Source: Shinella lacus
GTDB taxonomy: Bacteria > Pseudomonadota > Alphaproteobacteria > Rhizobiales > Rhizobiaceae
Assembly (NCBI RefSeq): GCF_010994755.1
Contig: NZ_WHSB02000007.1
Span: 1-64,000, forward strand
DNA: 64,000 nt
Direction: 5' to 3'
Shown here: positions 44,890 through 54,235 of the stretch, in pieces
Layout of the letters: the number at the start of each line of letters is the position of its first letter
Numbering within the stretch: position 1 is the first letter of the stretch
Program-made: the position numbers and the translations under genes
The notes under the pieces: generated by a model
What the model was told of the DNA's origin: nothing
What the model saw: only the letters and a program-made list of their open reading frames with translations
Database searches by the model: none

Positions 44890-45651
44890 TCAGGCCACCG
44901 AATTTTCCGCGCGAAACCGCGCCACCCATTCCTGGCTGGTGTGGTCGGCCAACTTCCTGACACCGGGCGTAATCTCGTCGGCCGCCGCCGGATCCAGCCC
45001 GAGGCGGATGAGGACGGTGCGCAAGGTGCCCTGCGGATCGTTGGATAGATCATCATAGGAAAGGCTAAGCGGAGCGATCGCTTCGCGCTCGAACCACGCC
45101 TCCCATGCACGATCATAGTCGGTCATCGTCTCAACGCAGGCTCGAATGGCGTCACCGTCGTAGACGGGTGCACGATGCGGCGCGGTCCGCTCCAGTTCTG
45201 TGCCATCCGGGGCGAGGTGCCACAAACCGGTCTGCTCCGCCTTCAGATACGAGACCGCCTGCGCAAGCTTGTCGGCGCGTGTCAGGTGAATGAAGAGCGT
45301 GGTGCCGAAGACCCGTTGGAAACGCTCGGAATCGCTGAGGTCGCCGGGATGGAGGATCGCCAGCTTCTCGCACAGGAACTCGAAGCCGTGCCTCTGCTGG
45401 CGAAGCCCGAAGATCGCCGTATCGCCGCGTCCCTTGTGGATCCCAGATTCAAAGATCGTTTCCAGCATCTCGCGTTCCGTCGCCGATTCCGGCGGCGTCA
45501 GGCCGAGCCGCGCCAGCCAGTCGGAGAGGGTTGGACGGTAGAAGAGCGAGGCCGGGTTTCCGGCAATGCCGGTGGCGGCCAGCAGTTTGCACAACAGGGT
45601 GCTGCCGCTGCGCGGAGAGGTGCAGATGACGTAAGAGCTGTATCGTGCCAT
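44890..45651 (-). CDS. Stf0-family sulfotransferase
   Basis: PAPS-dependent sulfotransferase of 253 residues. The 5'-phosphosulfate-binding loop TSPRSGSTLLCKLLAATG lies at residues about 11-28, and the 3'-phosphate region is LFIHLTRADKLAQAVSYLKAEQTG near 118-141. Stf0 enzymes sulfate trehalose in mycobacteria, and rhizobia have related LpsS-type enzymes acting on surface polysaccharide. The acceptor here is unknown. There is no signal peptide, so it acts in the cytoplasm on a precursor. The gene is alone on its strand. Confidence 0.87.
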   Translation of the reverse strand: MARYSSYVICTSPRSGSTLLCKLLAATGIAGNPASLFYRPTLSDWLARLGLTPPESATEREMLETIFESGIHKGRGDTAIFGLRQQRHGFEFLCEKLAILHPGDLSDSERFQRVFGTTLFIHLTRADKLAQAVSYLKAEQTGLWHLAPDGTELERTAPHRAPVYDGDAIRACVETMTDYDRAWEAWFEREAIAPLSLSYDDLSNDPQGTLRTVLIRLGLDPAAADEITPGVRKLADHTSQEWVARFRAENSVA

Positions 45652-45713
45652 GCCGGCCCGACTATCGATGGCATGTGACAGCCTGATGTCGAGCCGGTTT
45701 GCTCATAGTGCTC

Positions 45714-46706
45714 TCAAACCCACCCGCGCCGCTTGAAATACAAAAACGGCATCAGCGCCGAAAAGATCATCAGGCCGATCGCGAAGGGGTAGCCGAGGGT
45801 CCATTGCAGCTCCGGCATCAGCTCGAAGTTCATGCCATAGGCCGAGGCGACCAGTGTCGGCGGCAGGAAGACGACCGAGGCGACGGTGAAGATCTTGATG
45901 ATCTGGTTCTGCTCGAGATTGATCAGGCCGAGCGTCGCGTCGAGCAGGAAGTTGATCTTGCCCGACAGGAAGGCGGCGTGGTCGCCGAGCGAGGCGGCGT
46001 CGCGCTGCACGAGCTTGACGAGCTGGCGGATTTCCTTCGACGGCCGGCGTGAGGGGCTTTCCAGCGCCGCATGATAGGCGACGAGGCGCGAGATGCTGAC
46101 GAGACTTTCGCGCACCCCACTCAGGAAATCGCCCTTGCGGCCGAGCTGCTCGATCAGCGCTTCGAGGTCGCGCGTCTTCTTGCGGGAAGGACCTTTCTTG
46201 CTGCGGAACACCTCGCGCGAAATGCCGTCGATCTCGTTGCCGAGCCGCTCCAGCACATCCGCCATGCGGTCGATCACCGCTTCGATGACGCCGAGCATGA
46301 CGTCCTCGCCGGTCTCGTAGCTATGGCCGTTGCCGCGAAGCGCCCGGTTGCAGAAGGTGACGAAGGGTTTTGCCTCGGCATGGCGCACCGTCACCAGCGT
46401 CGGCCCGCGCAGGATGAAGGTCACCGGCATCTTGGCCGGCTCGTCGCCGTCGAGATTGGTGAGCGCCGTCATGGTCATGAAGGCGGCCCCGTCCTCCTGG
46501 TAGAGGCGGGCGGACAGCTCGATGTCCTCCATCTCCTCGCGCGTCGGCATGGTGATGTGCAAGGCCGCCTCGACGTCCGTCACTTCCTCGGCCGTCGGGT
46601 TCAGAAGGTCATACCAGAGGGCAGGGGCGATCGCCTGCTCGATGGCGGGGTTGGAAATTTCGCGCAGGCAAAAGCGGTCAGCCTTGCGGGCATAGATCTG
46701 CAGCAT
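45714..46706 (-). CDS. corA: CorA-family magnesium/cobalt transporter
   Basis: Pentameric divalent-cation channel of the inner membrane. The 330-residue product has a large cytoplasmic N-terminal domain (1 to about 265) and two C-terminal transmembrane helices. The selectivity signature YGMNFELMP follows the first helix near residue 292, and the basic tail FKRRGWV ends the protein. The ATG at 46706 follows AAGGAG; an in-frame ATG at 46736 lacks such a site. Confidence 0.94.
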   Translation of the reverse strand: MLQIYARKADRFCLREISNPAIEQAIAPALWYDLLNPTAEEVTDVEAALHITMPTREEMEDIELSARLYQEDGAAFMTMTALTNLDGDEPAKMPVTFILRGPTLVTVRHAEAKPFVTFCNRALRGNGHSYETGEDVMLGVIEAVIDRMADVLERLGNEIDGISREVFRSKKGPSRKKTRDLEALIEQLGRKGDFLSGVRESLVSISRLVAYHAALESPSRRPSKEIRQLVKLVQRDAASLGDHAAFLSGKINFLLDATLGLINLEQNQIIKIFTVASVVFLPPTLVASAYGMNFELMPELQWTLGYPFAIGLMIFSALMPFLYFKRRGWV

Positions 46707-47005
46707 GTTTCGCTCCTTGGAGGGCATTCTCGCCATCCGGAGCGAAGCCGAAGCCTCTTACCGGAATGGTCGCGCGATCGCTCTCGATAGTCGACTGTCG
46801 GGGTCCATTGATCTTATCCGGGTTTGGTTGGCGTCCTGTGACGCCTGCGTGGCACATGCGCCTAAAATGCAGCGGCGTCAAGCACATCCGGCCGCCGGCG
46901 GGACCGGTTTGTTTCATCAATCCGGCTGATCGCTCGGTCAATTAAATTCGCTTTTGTTAATGCATGCCCGGCGATAGGTTTCCCTCTCAGATTTCGGAGA
47001 TGCCC

Positions 47006-48241
47006 ATGTCCGCCCCATCCATCGTTGCCGCCCGCGCCGCGAGCCGGCCCATGCCCTGGCTCATCATCATCGCCGGCTCGCTGATCGCCGTGCTCACCTT
47101 CGGCCCGCGCTCGGCGATGGGCTTTTTCCAGCTTCCCATGTTGCAGGATACCGGCTGGGACCGCACGACCTTCGGGCTTGCCATGGCGTTCCAGAACCTC
47201 GCCTGGGGCGTCAGCCAGCCGTTCTTCGGCGCCATCGCCGACAAATTCGGCACCTGGCGCGTTCTGCTGATGTCGGGCCTTCTTTATGCGCTCGGCCTGT
47301 TCCTCATGTCGCTCGGCACCTCGCCGCTCTGGTTGCATATCGGCGGCGGCGTGCTGGTGGGGCTCGGCGTCGGGTCCGGCTCCTTCGGCATCCTGCTTTC
47401 GGCCTTCGCGCGCAATGTCACGCCGGAGCAGCGCTCCATGGCCTTCGGCATCTGCACGGCGGCGGGTTCCGCCGGCATGTTCCTGTTCGCGCCGCTGTCG
47501 CAGGGGCTGATCAGCGCCTATGGCTGGTCGGACAGCCTCGTCTATCTCGGTATATTGATGCTTCTAGTGCCGCTGATCGCCATTCCGCTGCGCGGCAATT
47601 CCTCCTCCGGCATCACCGCCGCCAGCGATTACAAGCAGACGATCGGCGAGGCGCTCAAGGAAGCGCTCGGGCACCGCAGCTACCTGCTGCTGGTCGCAGG
47701 CTTCTTCGTCTGCGGCTACCAGGTGGCGTTCATCACCGCGCATTTCCCGGCCTATCTCGGCGACCTCGGCATCGACGCGCGCTATGCGGTGATCGCGCTG
47801 GCGCTGATCGGCTTCTTCAACATCATCGGCTCGCTCGCCGCCGGCGTCATCGGCCAGCGCTACTCGAAACCGTATTTCCTCGCCTATATCTACATCGCCC
47901 GCTCGGTGGCGGTGTCGGCCTTCATCCTGCTGCCGAAATCGCCCACCTCGGTCATCATCTTCGCCATCGTGATGGGCCTGCTGTGGCTCTCCACCGTGCC
48001 GCCGACCAATGCGCTCGTCGCCATCATGTTCGGCACGAAGCATCTCGGCCTGCTGGGCGGCATCGTCTTCCTGTCGCATCAGGTCGGTTCGTTCCTCGGC
48101 GTGTGGATGGGCGGCTATCTCTACGACCAGTTCGGCACCTATGATCCGGTGTGGTGGCTCGGCGTGGCGCTCGGCATCTTCGCGGCGATCGTGCACTGGC
48201 CGATCCAGGAAAAGGCCGTCCTGCGCCCGGCGATCGCCTGA
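47006..48241 (+). CDS. Major facilitator superfamily transporter
   Basis: The 411-residue protein has 12 predicted transmembrane helices. The family loop motif between helices 2 and 3 appears as FGAIADKFGTWRVLLMSGL (about residues 75-93), with GLGVGSGSFGILLSAFARNV in helix 4. It resembles the oxalate/formate antiporter and monocarboxylate-like MFS group. The substrate is unknown, although the position directly upstream of nadA might suggest a precursor transporter (no support beyond location). A terminator-like hairpin at 48321 separates it from nadA. Confidence 0.88.
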   Translation: MSAPSIVAARAASRPMPWLIIIAGSLIAVLTFGPRSAMGFFQLPMLQDTGWDRTTFGLAMAFQNLAWGVSQPFFGAIADKFGTWRVLLMSGLLYALGLFLMSLGTSPLWLHIGGGVLVGLGVGSGSFGILLSAFARNVTPEQRSMAFGICTAAGSAGMFLFAPLSQGLISAYGWSDSLVYLGILMLLVPLIAIPLRGNSSSGITAASDYKQTIGEALKEALGHRSYLLLVAGFFVCGYQVAFITAHFPAYLGDLGIDARYAVIALALIGFFNIIGSLAAGVIGQRYSKPYFLAYIYIARSVAVSAFILLPKSPTSVIIFAIVMGLLWLSTVPPTNALVAIMFGTKHLGLLGGIVFLSHQVGSFLGVWMGGYLYDQFGTYDPVWWLGVALGIFAAIVHWPIQEKAVLRPAIA

Positions 48242-48320
48242 TGCCAAATGCTTGCGCCGCCCGAAATGATTTCAGGCGGCGCTCCTTGCAAACCGTCACA
48301 AAAGTTTCTAAATCTGAATC

Positions 48321-48344
48321 ACCGGCCCATGCCGGTTTTGTTTT
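48321..48344 (+). terminator. Terminator between the MFS gene and nadA
   Basis: A six-base stem, ACCGGC / GCCGGT, with loop CCAT, followed by TTTTGTTTT. It lies 80 bases after the MFS stop and just before the putative NadQ operator. Confidence 0.65.
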
Positions 48345-48352
48345 GAAGCTAT

Positions 48353-48371
48353 TATGCTCAAAGTGAGCAAA
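48353..48371. promoter_or_regulatory. Putative NadQ operator upstream of nadA
   Basis: The core is a perfect inverted repeat, TGCTCA-AAG-TGAGCA (48355-48369), in an AT-rich setting 42 bases before the nadA start. My recollection is that alphaproteobacterial NadQ sites have TGCTCA/TGAGCA arms. A NadQ-like gene lies at 54236-55201. Assignment is by motif memory plus context, not by a computed match. Confidence 0.55.
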
Positions 48372-48412
48372 ATAGAATTCCGCCGAAAGGGGCGGAGGAA
48401 AAGGAGGGTTCC

Positions 48413-49492
48413 ATGACCGTTCTGGCCCAGCATGCGGCAGCCGCCGGCGCAACGCGTCCGCTCACCGCCGCGGAGCGCTTCGGCGTGCTCGAAAAGCCCG
48501 ACCTTTCCTTCACGCCCGAGATCGCGCGCGAGACCGAGCACCTCTACGAGAAGGTGAAGCAGTTCATCCCCGCCTTCGAATGGCCGGTCTATGCGCCCTA
48601 TGTCGCCGCGATCAACCGGCTGAAGAAGGAGCGCGGCGCCGTCATCCTCGCGCACAATTACCAGACGCCGGAAATCTTCCACTGCGTCGCCGATATCGTG
48701 GGCGATTCGTTGCAGCTCGCCCGCGACGCCACCAAGGTGGATGCCGAGATCATCATCCAGTGCGGCGTGCACTTCATGGCCGAAACGTCAAAACTGCTGA
48801 ACCCGGAAAAGACCGTGCTCATCCCGGATTCGCGCGCCGGCTGCTCGCTGTCGGAATCGATCACCGGCGAGGACGTGCGCCTCTTGAAGCAGCGTTATCC
48901 GGGCGTGCCGGTCGTCACCTACGTCAACACGTCGGCCGACGTGAAGGCGGAGACGGACATCTGCTGCACCTCGTCGAACGTGCTCGCCGTCGTGGAGAGC
49001 CTGGAGAGCGACACCGTGCTCTGCATTCCCGACGAGTATCTCGCGATGAACGTCGCCAAGCAGACGAACAAGAAGATTTTGACATGGAAGGGCCATTGCG
49101 AGGTGCACGAGCGCTTCACGGCGGCAGAATTGCTCTCCTACAAGGAATCCCATCCCGGCATCGAGATCATCGGCCACCCGGAATGCCACCCGGATGTCAT
49201 CGCCGTCTGCGATTTCGCCGGCTCCACCTCGGGCATGATCAACTACGTCAAGGACAACCGTCCCTCGCGCGTGCTGCTCGTCACCGAATGCTCTATGGCC
49301 TCCAACATCCAGGCGGAGCTGCCGGGCGTCGATTTCGTCAAGCCGTGCAATCTCTGTCCGCACATGAAGCGCATCACGCTGCCGAAGATCCTCGACAGCC
49401 TGGTGACCATGACGGACGAGGTGCTGGTCGATCCGGCGATTGCCGATCGCGCCCGCCTCGCCGTCGAGCGGATGGTGAACCTGAAGCAGTAG
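48413..49492 (+). CDS. nadA: Quinolinate synthase
   Basis: A 4Fe-4S enzyme condensing iminoaspartate with dihydroxyacetone phosphate to quinolinate in de novo NAD synthesis. The 359-residue product has the three cluster cysteines: [26 protein letters not shown], and [13 protein letters not shown] near the C terminus. [20 protein letters not shown] lies near residue 80. Start after AAAGGAGGG. First gene of the nad operon. Confidence 0.96.
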   Translation: MTVLAQHAAAAGATRPLTAAERFGVLEKPDLSFTPEIARETEHLYEKVKQFIPAFEWPVYAPYVAAINRLKKERGAVILAHNYQTPEIFHCVADIVGDSLQLARDATKVDAEIIIQCGVHFMAETSKLLNPEKTVLIPDSRAGCSLSESITGEDVRLLKQRYPGVPVVTYVNTSADVKAETDICCTSSNVLAVVESLESDTVLCIPDEYLAMNVAKQTNKKILTWKGHCEVHERFTAAELLSYKESHPGIEIIGHPECHPDVIAVCDFAGSTSGMINYVKDNRPSRVLLVTECSMASNIQAELPGVDFVKPCNLCPHMKRITLPKILDSLVTMTDEVLVDPAIADRARLAVERMVNLKQ

Positions 49493-49558
49493 GCCGCCCT
49501 CCAGCCTGGAGGGAAGGGGCAATGCCCCTCGGCTAGCGGCGCGTCGGAGGAGTGAGAC

Positions 49559-51157
49559 ATGCCCATTGATAGTTTTCGCCCGCAATCCTGGAACGGTATC
49601 GACGATATCGTCATCGTCGGCGGCGGCCTTGCCGGCCTCTTCTGCGCGCTGAAACTCGCGCCGCGGCCCGTCACGATCCTCGCTGCCGCCCCTATCGGCC
49701 AGGGCGCGTCCTCGGCCTGGGCGCAGGGTGGCATCGCGGCGGCCATGAGCCCCGGCGACACCTTCGACAAACACGTCGCCGACACGCTGGAGGCCGGCGC
49801 CGGCATCGTCGACGAGAAGATGGCGCGCTTCATGGTCTCCGAAGGCCCGGCGCGCATCCACGACCTGCTCGAATACGGCGTGCCCTTCGACCGTGACCTC
49901 GAAGGCAAGCTGCTGCTGTCGCGGGAGGCCGCCCATTCGGAACGCCGCATCGTGCGCGTCAAGGGCGACATGGCCGGCAAGGCCATCATGGAAGCGCTCA
50001 TCGCCGCCGTGCGCAAGACGCCGTCGATCCGCGTGCTGGAAGGTTATGTCGTCGAGGAGCTGGTGCGCGAAGGCCGCTTCATCTCCGGCGTCGTCGCGCG
50101 GCCGGATGCCGGCCAGGCGAAGAACCGCGTGCATTTCCCGGCCCGCGCCGTGGTGCTGTGCTCGGGCGGCGTCGGCCATCTTTTTGCCGTCACCACCAAT
50201 CCGTGGCAGGCCTGCGGCCAGGGCGTCGGCATGGCCGCGCGCGCCGGCGCCATCATCGCCGATCCGGAATTCGTGCAGTTCCACCCGACCGCCATCAATA
50301 TCGGTCGCGATCCCGCACCGCTTGCCACCGAAGCCCTTCGCGGCGACGGCGCGCATCTCATCAATTCCACCGGCCACCGCTTCATGCTGGATATCCACGA
50401 GGACGCGGAACTGGCACCCCGCGACATCGTCTCGCGCGGCGTCTTCGCCGAAGTGCAGGCCGGCCGCGGCGCCTTCCTCGATTGCACCAAGGCGGTGGGC
50501 GCCCATTTCCCCGACATGTTCCCGACCGTCTACGCCTCCTGCAAGGCAGCCGGCATCGACCCGGTGACGCAGCCGATCCCTGTCGTGCCGGCCGTGCACT
50601 ACCACATGGGCGGCGTGCTTACGGATGCGGAAGGCCGCACCTCGATCGACGGCCTTTGGGCCGCCGGCGAGGTCACCTCCACCGGCGTGCACGGCGCCAA
50701 CCGGCTGGCCTCGAACTCCCTGCTCGAAGCGGTGGTCTTCGCCGCACGCATCGCGGAAAACATCAAGGGCATGCTGCCGGAGCCGAAGACCAACGACTGG
50801 GGCAAGAATGCCGGCGAGAGCGACGACCTCGTGACCATCGAGGACAGCCCGGCCTTGACGCGGCTGCGCCGCATCATGAGCGACCATGTCGGCGTCATCC
50901 GCACCCGCGACGGCCTGAAGGCGGCAATCCGCGAGATCGCGGCTCTGGAACGCGAAAACAGCCGCATGCGCTTCCACAACATCGTCACCACGGCAAAGCT
51001 TATCGCCACCGGCGCGTATCTGCGCGAAGAAAGCCGCGGCGGCCACTACCGTTCGGATTTCCCCGAGCAGAAGGCCAATTGGAAACACCGCACCTTCCTC
51101 ACGCTTGCGGAGGCGGAAAAGGTGGTGGCGGATGTGGTGGAGACGGCGGCGGCGTGA
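49559..51157 (+). CDS. nadB: L-aspartate oxidase
   Basis: FAD enzyme that oxidises aspartate to iminoaspartate for NadA. The 532-residue product has the FAD-binding [14 protein letters not shown] near residues 18-31, [17 protein letters not shown] near 57-73, the active-site histidine/arginine region [20 protein letters not shown] near 342-361, and the second flavin motif [20 protein letters not shown]. The start follows GGAGGAG. Two small hairpins, CCCTCC/GGAGGG and GGGGC/GCCCC (49497-49528), lie between nadA and nadB. Confidence 0.96.
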   Translation: MPIDSFRPQSWNGIDDIVIVGGGLAGLFCALKLAPRPVTILAAAPIGQGASSAWAQGGIAAAMSPGDTFDKHVADTLEAGAGIVDEKMARFMVSEGPARIHDLLEYGVPFDRDLEGKLLLSREAAHSERRIVRVKGDMAGKAIMEALIAAVRKTPSIRVLEGYVVEELVREGRFISGVVARPDAGQAKNRVHFPARAVVLCSGGVGHLFAVTTNPWQACGQGVGMAARAGAIIADPEFVQFHPTAINIGRDPAPLATEALRGDGAHLINSTGHRFMLDIHEDAELAPRDIVSRGVFAEVQAGRGAFLDCTKAVGAHFPDMFPTVYASCKAAGIDPVTQPIPVVPAVHYHMGGVLTDAEGRTSIDGLWAAGEVTSTGVHGANRLASNSLLEAVVFAARIAENIKGMLPEPKTNDWGKNAGESDDLVTIEDSPALTRLRRIMSDHVGVIRTRDGLKAAIREIAALERENSRMRFHNIVTTAKLIATGAYLREESRGGHYRSDFPEQKANWKHRTFLTLAEAEKVVADVVETAAA

Positions 51158-51170
51158 GGATTGGCAAAAA

Positions 51171-51198
51171 TTGACAATTGCCTTTCCAGCGCTAGAAT
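51171..51198 (+). promoter_or_regulatory. Sigma-70-like promoter of the ParDE module
   Basis: A perfect -35 TTGACA (51171-51176) and near-consensus -10 TAGAAT (51193-51198), spaced 16 bp, lie right after the nadB stop and 20 bases before the antitoxin ATG. It would also transcribe nadC. Confidence 0.75.
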
Positions 51199-51217
51199 CG
51201 GCCGAGAGGATCGCGCC

Positions 51218-51475
51218 ATGCCGACACTGAACGTTAGCCTGACACCGGAATTCACCGATTTCATCGAGGATGCTGTGGCAAGCGGCTCCTATGTCTCGGC
51301 AAGCGAGGTCGTGCGCGACGCGCTGCGCCTGATGCGCCAGGAGCAGGAAAGCGAAGCGGCAAAACTCGCGATGCTGCGCAAGGCGATCGATGCCGGGCTT
51401 TCGCAATCCGAGCGAGGCGAATTTGCCGAGCGTTCCGCCAGCGACATTTTTTCCGCGGCCGTCGCCGAGCGATGA
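51218..51475 (+). CDS. ParD-family (type II toxin-antitoxin) antitoxin
   Basis: The 85-residue ribbon-helix-helix antitoxin starts with the DNA-binding strand PTLNVSLTPEFTDFIEDAV, then GSYVSASEVVRDALRLM (helices A and B), and a C-terminal toxin-binding tail (KAIDAGLSQSERGEFAERSA) typical of ParD/CC2985-type proteins. The start follows GAGAGGATC; the upstream in-frame codon at 51161 overlaps the promoter. The stop overlaps the toxin start by four bases. The module sits inside nadABC. Confidence 0.92.
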   Translation: MPTLNVSLTPEFTDFIEDAVASGSYVSASEVVRDALRLMRQEQESEAAKLAMLRKAIDAGLSQSERGEFAERSASDIFSAAVAER

Positions 51476-51846
51476 GCCGCATCCGGCTGACGCGGGAGGC
51501 CGAACGGGATCTCGCCGAAATCGCCCGCTACACCGTGGCGACGTTCGGCGCCGAGCAGGCGATGCGCTACGCCGCGCTGATCGAGCACGCCCTCCGCCTC
51601 CTGGCGGAGGACCCCGGCCGGCCCGCCTCGCGCAACCGCGAGGAACTGCGCCCCGGCGTGCGCTCCCTGCATCTCTCCCGCGCCGCCGGCCGGCGTCATG
51701 CCGCCTCGCACGTTCTCTATTACCATCTTGTCGCCGGAGCGGAGGGCGCGCAGGATATCGTCATCCTCCGCGTCCTGCATGAACGCATGGAGCCGCTGAT
51801 GCGGCTCGTTGACGCCAATAGCCCTGAAAAGGATCAACAGCCATGA
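51472..51846 (+). CDS. ParE/RelE-superfamily toxin
   Basis: The 124-residue ParE-like toxin begins MSRIRLTREAERDLAEIARY, with GAEQAMRYAALIEHALRLLAEDP and the C-terminal strand QDIVILRVLHERMEPLMRL. ParE proteins poison DNA gyrase, whereas RelE relatives cut mRNA; the long N-terminal helices and R-V-LHERM ending favour ParE. It is about 25 residues longer than typical, with a Pro-rich tail overlapping nadC. The start overlaps the antitoxin stop (ATGA), and its own stop overlaps the nadC ATG (ATGA). Confidence 0.9.
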   Translation: MSRIRLTREAERDLAEIARYTVATFGAEQAMRYAALIEHALRLLAEDPGRPASRNREELRPGVRSLHLSRAAGRRHAASHVLYYHLVAGAEGAQDIVILRVLHERMEPLMRLVDANSPEKDQQP

Positions 51847-52751
51847 CCACCCCCTATCTCCCCGTCCTCTCGCCCCTGATGGTGGAGGAGCAGGTGCGCG
51901 CGGCCTTGTCGGAGGATCTCGGGCGGGCAGGCGACATCACCAGCCAGGCGACGATTGCGCCGGAGATGGTGGCGGAGGCGGAGCTGAATGCGCGCGAGGA
52001 CGGCGTCGTCGCCGGGCTTGAGCTTGCGCGCGAGGCCTTCCGGCTGATGGACCCGGCGATCCGCTTCGAGGCCTTCGTGGAGGACGGCGACAGGCTCGTG
52101 CCCGGCACGGTGATCGCGAAGGTGTCCGGGCCGGCGCGCGCGGTGCTTTCGGCCGAGCGGGTGGCGCTCAATTTCCTTATGCATCTCTGCGGCGTCGCGA
52201 CCCACACGGCGCGGTTTGCCGACGAGATCGCCCATACGGCGGCAAAGGTCTGCTGCACGCGAAAAACCATTCCGGGGCTCCGGGCGCTGGAAAAATATGC
52301 CGTGCGCATGGGCGGCGGCTCGTCGCATCGCTATGGGCTGGATGACGCTATCCTCATCAAGGACAACCATATTGCGGTGGCTGGCGGCGTGGCGGGCGCC
52401 ATCCGCGCGGCGCGCGCCTTTGCCGGCCATCTGGTGAAGGTCGAGGTGGAGGTGACGACGCTGGAGGAGCTGGAGGAGGCGCTGGAGGCGCAGCCGGATG
52501 TCATCCTGCTCGACAATATGGGGCCGGAACTGCTGCGCCGCGCCGTCGAGATCAACCGCGATTGCGCCGGCCTCACGGATGCGCCCTATGCGGCCGACCC
52601 GCGCCGCGTGAAACTCGAAGCCTCCGGCAACGTCAACCTCAAGACGATCCGCGCCATCGCCGAGACCGGCGTCGACTATATTTCGACCTCCAAGATCACC
52701 ATGGCCGCGCCGACGCTCGACATCGGCCTTGACGTTGTCGTGAGCGGCTAG
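51843..52751 (+). CDS. nadC: Nicotinate-nucleotide pyrophosphorylase (carboxylating)
   Basis: Quinolinate phosphoribosyltransferase making nicotinate mononucleotide from quinolinate and PRPP. The 302-residue product has EDLGRAGDITSQATI near residue 24, TRKTIPGLRALEKYAVRMGG near 140, the basic GGGSSHRYGLDDAILIKDNH, and VEVEVTTLEELEEAL. A short insertion (NRDCAGLTDAPYAADPRR, about 238-256) before EASGNVNL is longer than in E. coli NadC. Third enzyme of the operon, separated from nadB by a toxin-antitoxin pair whose toxin overlaps its start. Confidence 0.95.
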   Translation: MTTPYLPVLSPLMVEEQVRAALSEDLGRAGDITSQATIAPEMVAEAELNAREDGVVAGLELAREAFRLMDPAIRFEAFVEDGDRLVPGTVIAKVSGPARAVLSAERVALNFLMHLCGVATHTARFADEIAHTAAKVCCTRKTIPGLRALEKYAVRMGGGSSHRYGLDDAILIKDNHIAVAGGVAGAIRAARAFAGHLVKVEVEVTTLEELEEALEAQPDVILLDNMGPELLRRAVEINRDCAGLTDAPYAADPRRVKLEASGNVNLKTIRAIAETGVDYISTSKITMAAPTLDIGLDVVVSG

Positions 52752-52816
52752 CCGGGAACACCCCCGACGGCGATGCGTTCCGGTTTCATGAGCAATCACA
52801 ATCGGAAGGACGCATC

Positions 52817-53338
52817 ATGTTGAAGATCGTGGCACTCGCGGCGGCGGCGGGCACGCTTGCAGGGCTCGCCAGCCCCGTTTTCGCGCAACAGGCCAAGGAT
52901 ACGGCGCAGGCCAATTTCGTTGACCGCTCCGGCAAGGAGGCCGGGCGGGCGCAGATCACCGCCGGAAACGACGGCGTCCTCTTCGAGGTGGAAGTCTCGG
53001 GCCTGGAGCCGCGCAAATGGGTGGCGCTGCATATCCATGAAACCGGCACCTGCGACCATGCCGGCGGCCATGACTCTGCTGGCGGCCATTTCAATCCGGA
53101 CGGCAAGGAACATGGTTTTGCGGCGGCCAATGGCCCGCATGCCGGCGACCTGCCGAACCAGTATGTGGCGGATGACGGCGTGCTGCGCGCGCAGGTCTAT
53201 TCGGCCATGGTGCGGCTCGACGATGCCGAACGCGGCATCCGCGGCCGCGCCCTGATCGTGCATGCCGGCTCGGACGACTACCGCACCGACCCGACCGGCG
53301 GCGCGGGCGATCGTCTCGCCTGCGCCGTGATCGAATAA
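52817..53338 (+). CDS. sodC: Periplasmic Cu/Zn superoxide dismutase
   Basis: Disproportionates superoxide in the periplasm. The 173-residue precursor has a signal peptide (1 to about 23, ending SPVFA). Metal ligands are visible: HIHETGTC (Cu ligands plus the disulfide Cys), GGHFNPDGKEHG, GPHAGDLPN (Zn ligands), and VHAGSDDY with the Cu ligand. The second disulfide cysteine is near the end in GDRLACAVIE. Complete active site and normal length. Confidence 0.95.
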   Translation: MLKIVALAAAAGTLAGLASPVFAQQAKDTAQANFVDRSGKEAGRAQITAGNDGVLFEVEVSGLEPRKWVALHIHETGTCDHAGGHDSAGGHFNPDGKEHGFAAANGPHAGDLPNQYVADDGVLRAQVYSAMVRLDDAERGIRGRALIVHAGSDDYRTDPTGGAGDRLACAVIE

Positions 53339-53342
53339 GAGC

Positions 53343-54173
53343 CTATTCGGCCGGGGCTGCGTCAGGCTCCGGCCCGGCCAGCTTCTGGCCGAAGGCGATG
53401 CGCACGCGACGGTTCATTTCGCGCGTCGTCTTGAACCATTGCGGCGTGGAGACCCAGTAGCGCAAGGTCAGGATAGCCGAACTTTCCTCCAGACTATCGA
53501 CGAAGACCTGCGGTGCCGGCACGGATTCGATCGTCGAATCCTCCCTTGCGATCGTCAGCAGGCGGTCGATCTCGTCGTCGATGTCGCGGTCGTTTGCCAC
53601 TTTCACCTTGAGATCATGCTTGCGCGTGCGCTCGCGGCTGAAATTGGTGACGGGCGTGTTCCACAGCGTCGAGTTCGGCGCCAGGCGATAAAGGCCGTCG
53701 CTGGTCTTGAGTTCGGTGGCGAAGAGCCCGACCTCGGTGATCGTGCCGGACACGTCCTTCGTCTCGATATATTCGCCAACCCGGAAGGGCCTGAGCACGA
53801 GCAGCATGATGCCGGCAGCGATGTTCTGCAGCGTGCCCTGGAGCGCCAAGCCGATGGCCAGGCCGGCAGCACCGAGGGCGGCGATGATCGAAGCGGTCTG
53901 CACGCCGAACTGGCCGAGCACCGTCACGAAAACCAGGATCAGCACGGCATAGCGCAGAATGTTCGCGAAGAAATGCGCCAGCGTCGCATCGATGCCGCGC
54001 ACATGCGACAGCCCGGTCAGCGCCCAGCGATGCAGGATCCGCGAGAGAAACCAGCCGAGCACGAGCAGCACCAGCGCGCCCATAATTGAGAAGGAATATT
54101 GCACGGCGAGCGCGCTTGCCTGCGCCAGCGCCGCCCGCGTCGCAACGATGATGTCGGTTGCCTGTTGTTCCAT
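53343..54173 (-). CDS. mscS: Small-conductance mechanosensitive channel (MscS family)
   Basis: The 276-residue channel has three N-terminal transmembrane helices. The pore-lining TM3 carries the Gly/Ala-packed stretch LGAAGLAIGLALQGTLQNIA (about residues 98-117), followed by the MscS beta domain (RPFRVGEYIETKDVSGTITE) and a cytoplasmic C-terminal domain. This is close to E. coli MscS in length (286). It opens on hypo-osmotic shock. Convergent with sodC, 4 bases apart. Confidence 0.93.
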   Translation of the reverse strand: MEQQATDIIVATRAALAQASALAVQYSFSIMGALVLLVLGWFLSRILHRWALTGLSHVRGIDATLAHFFANILRYAVLILVFVTVLGQFGVQTASIIAALGAAGLAIGLALQGTLQNIAAGIMLLVLRPFRVGEYIETKDVSGTITEVGLFATELKTSDGLYRLAPNSTLWNTPVTNFSRERTRKHDLKVKVANDRDIDDEIDRLLTIAREDSTIESVPAPQVFVDSLEESSAILTLRYWVSTPQWFKTTREMNRRVRIAFGQKLAGPEPDAAPAE

Positions 54174-54235
54174 GAAACCTTTCCCCGGTCGTTGATATCA
54201 TTGAGGGGAATGGCACGATGGCCGATAAGTTCCGG

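Noticed and set aside
48788-51406. Minus-strand frame of 872 codons opposite nadA and nadB
   Set aside because: Shadow of two clear enzymes and part of the antitoxin; no family resemblance.
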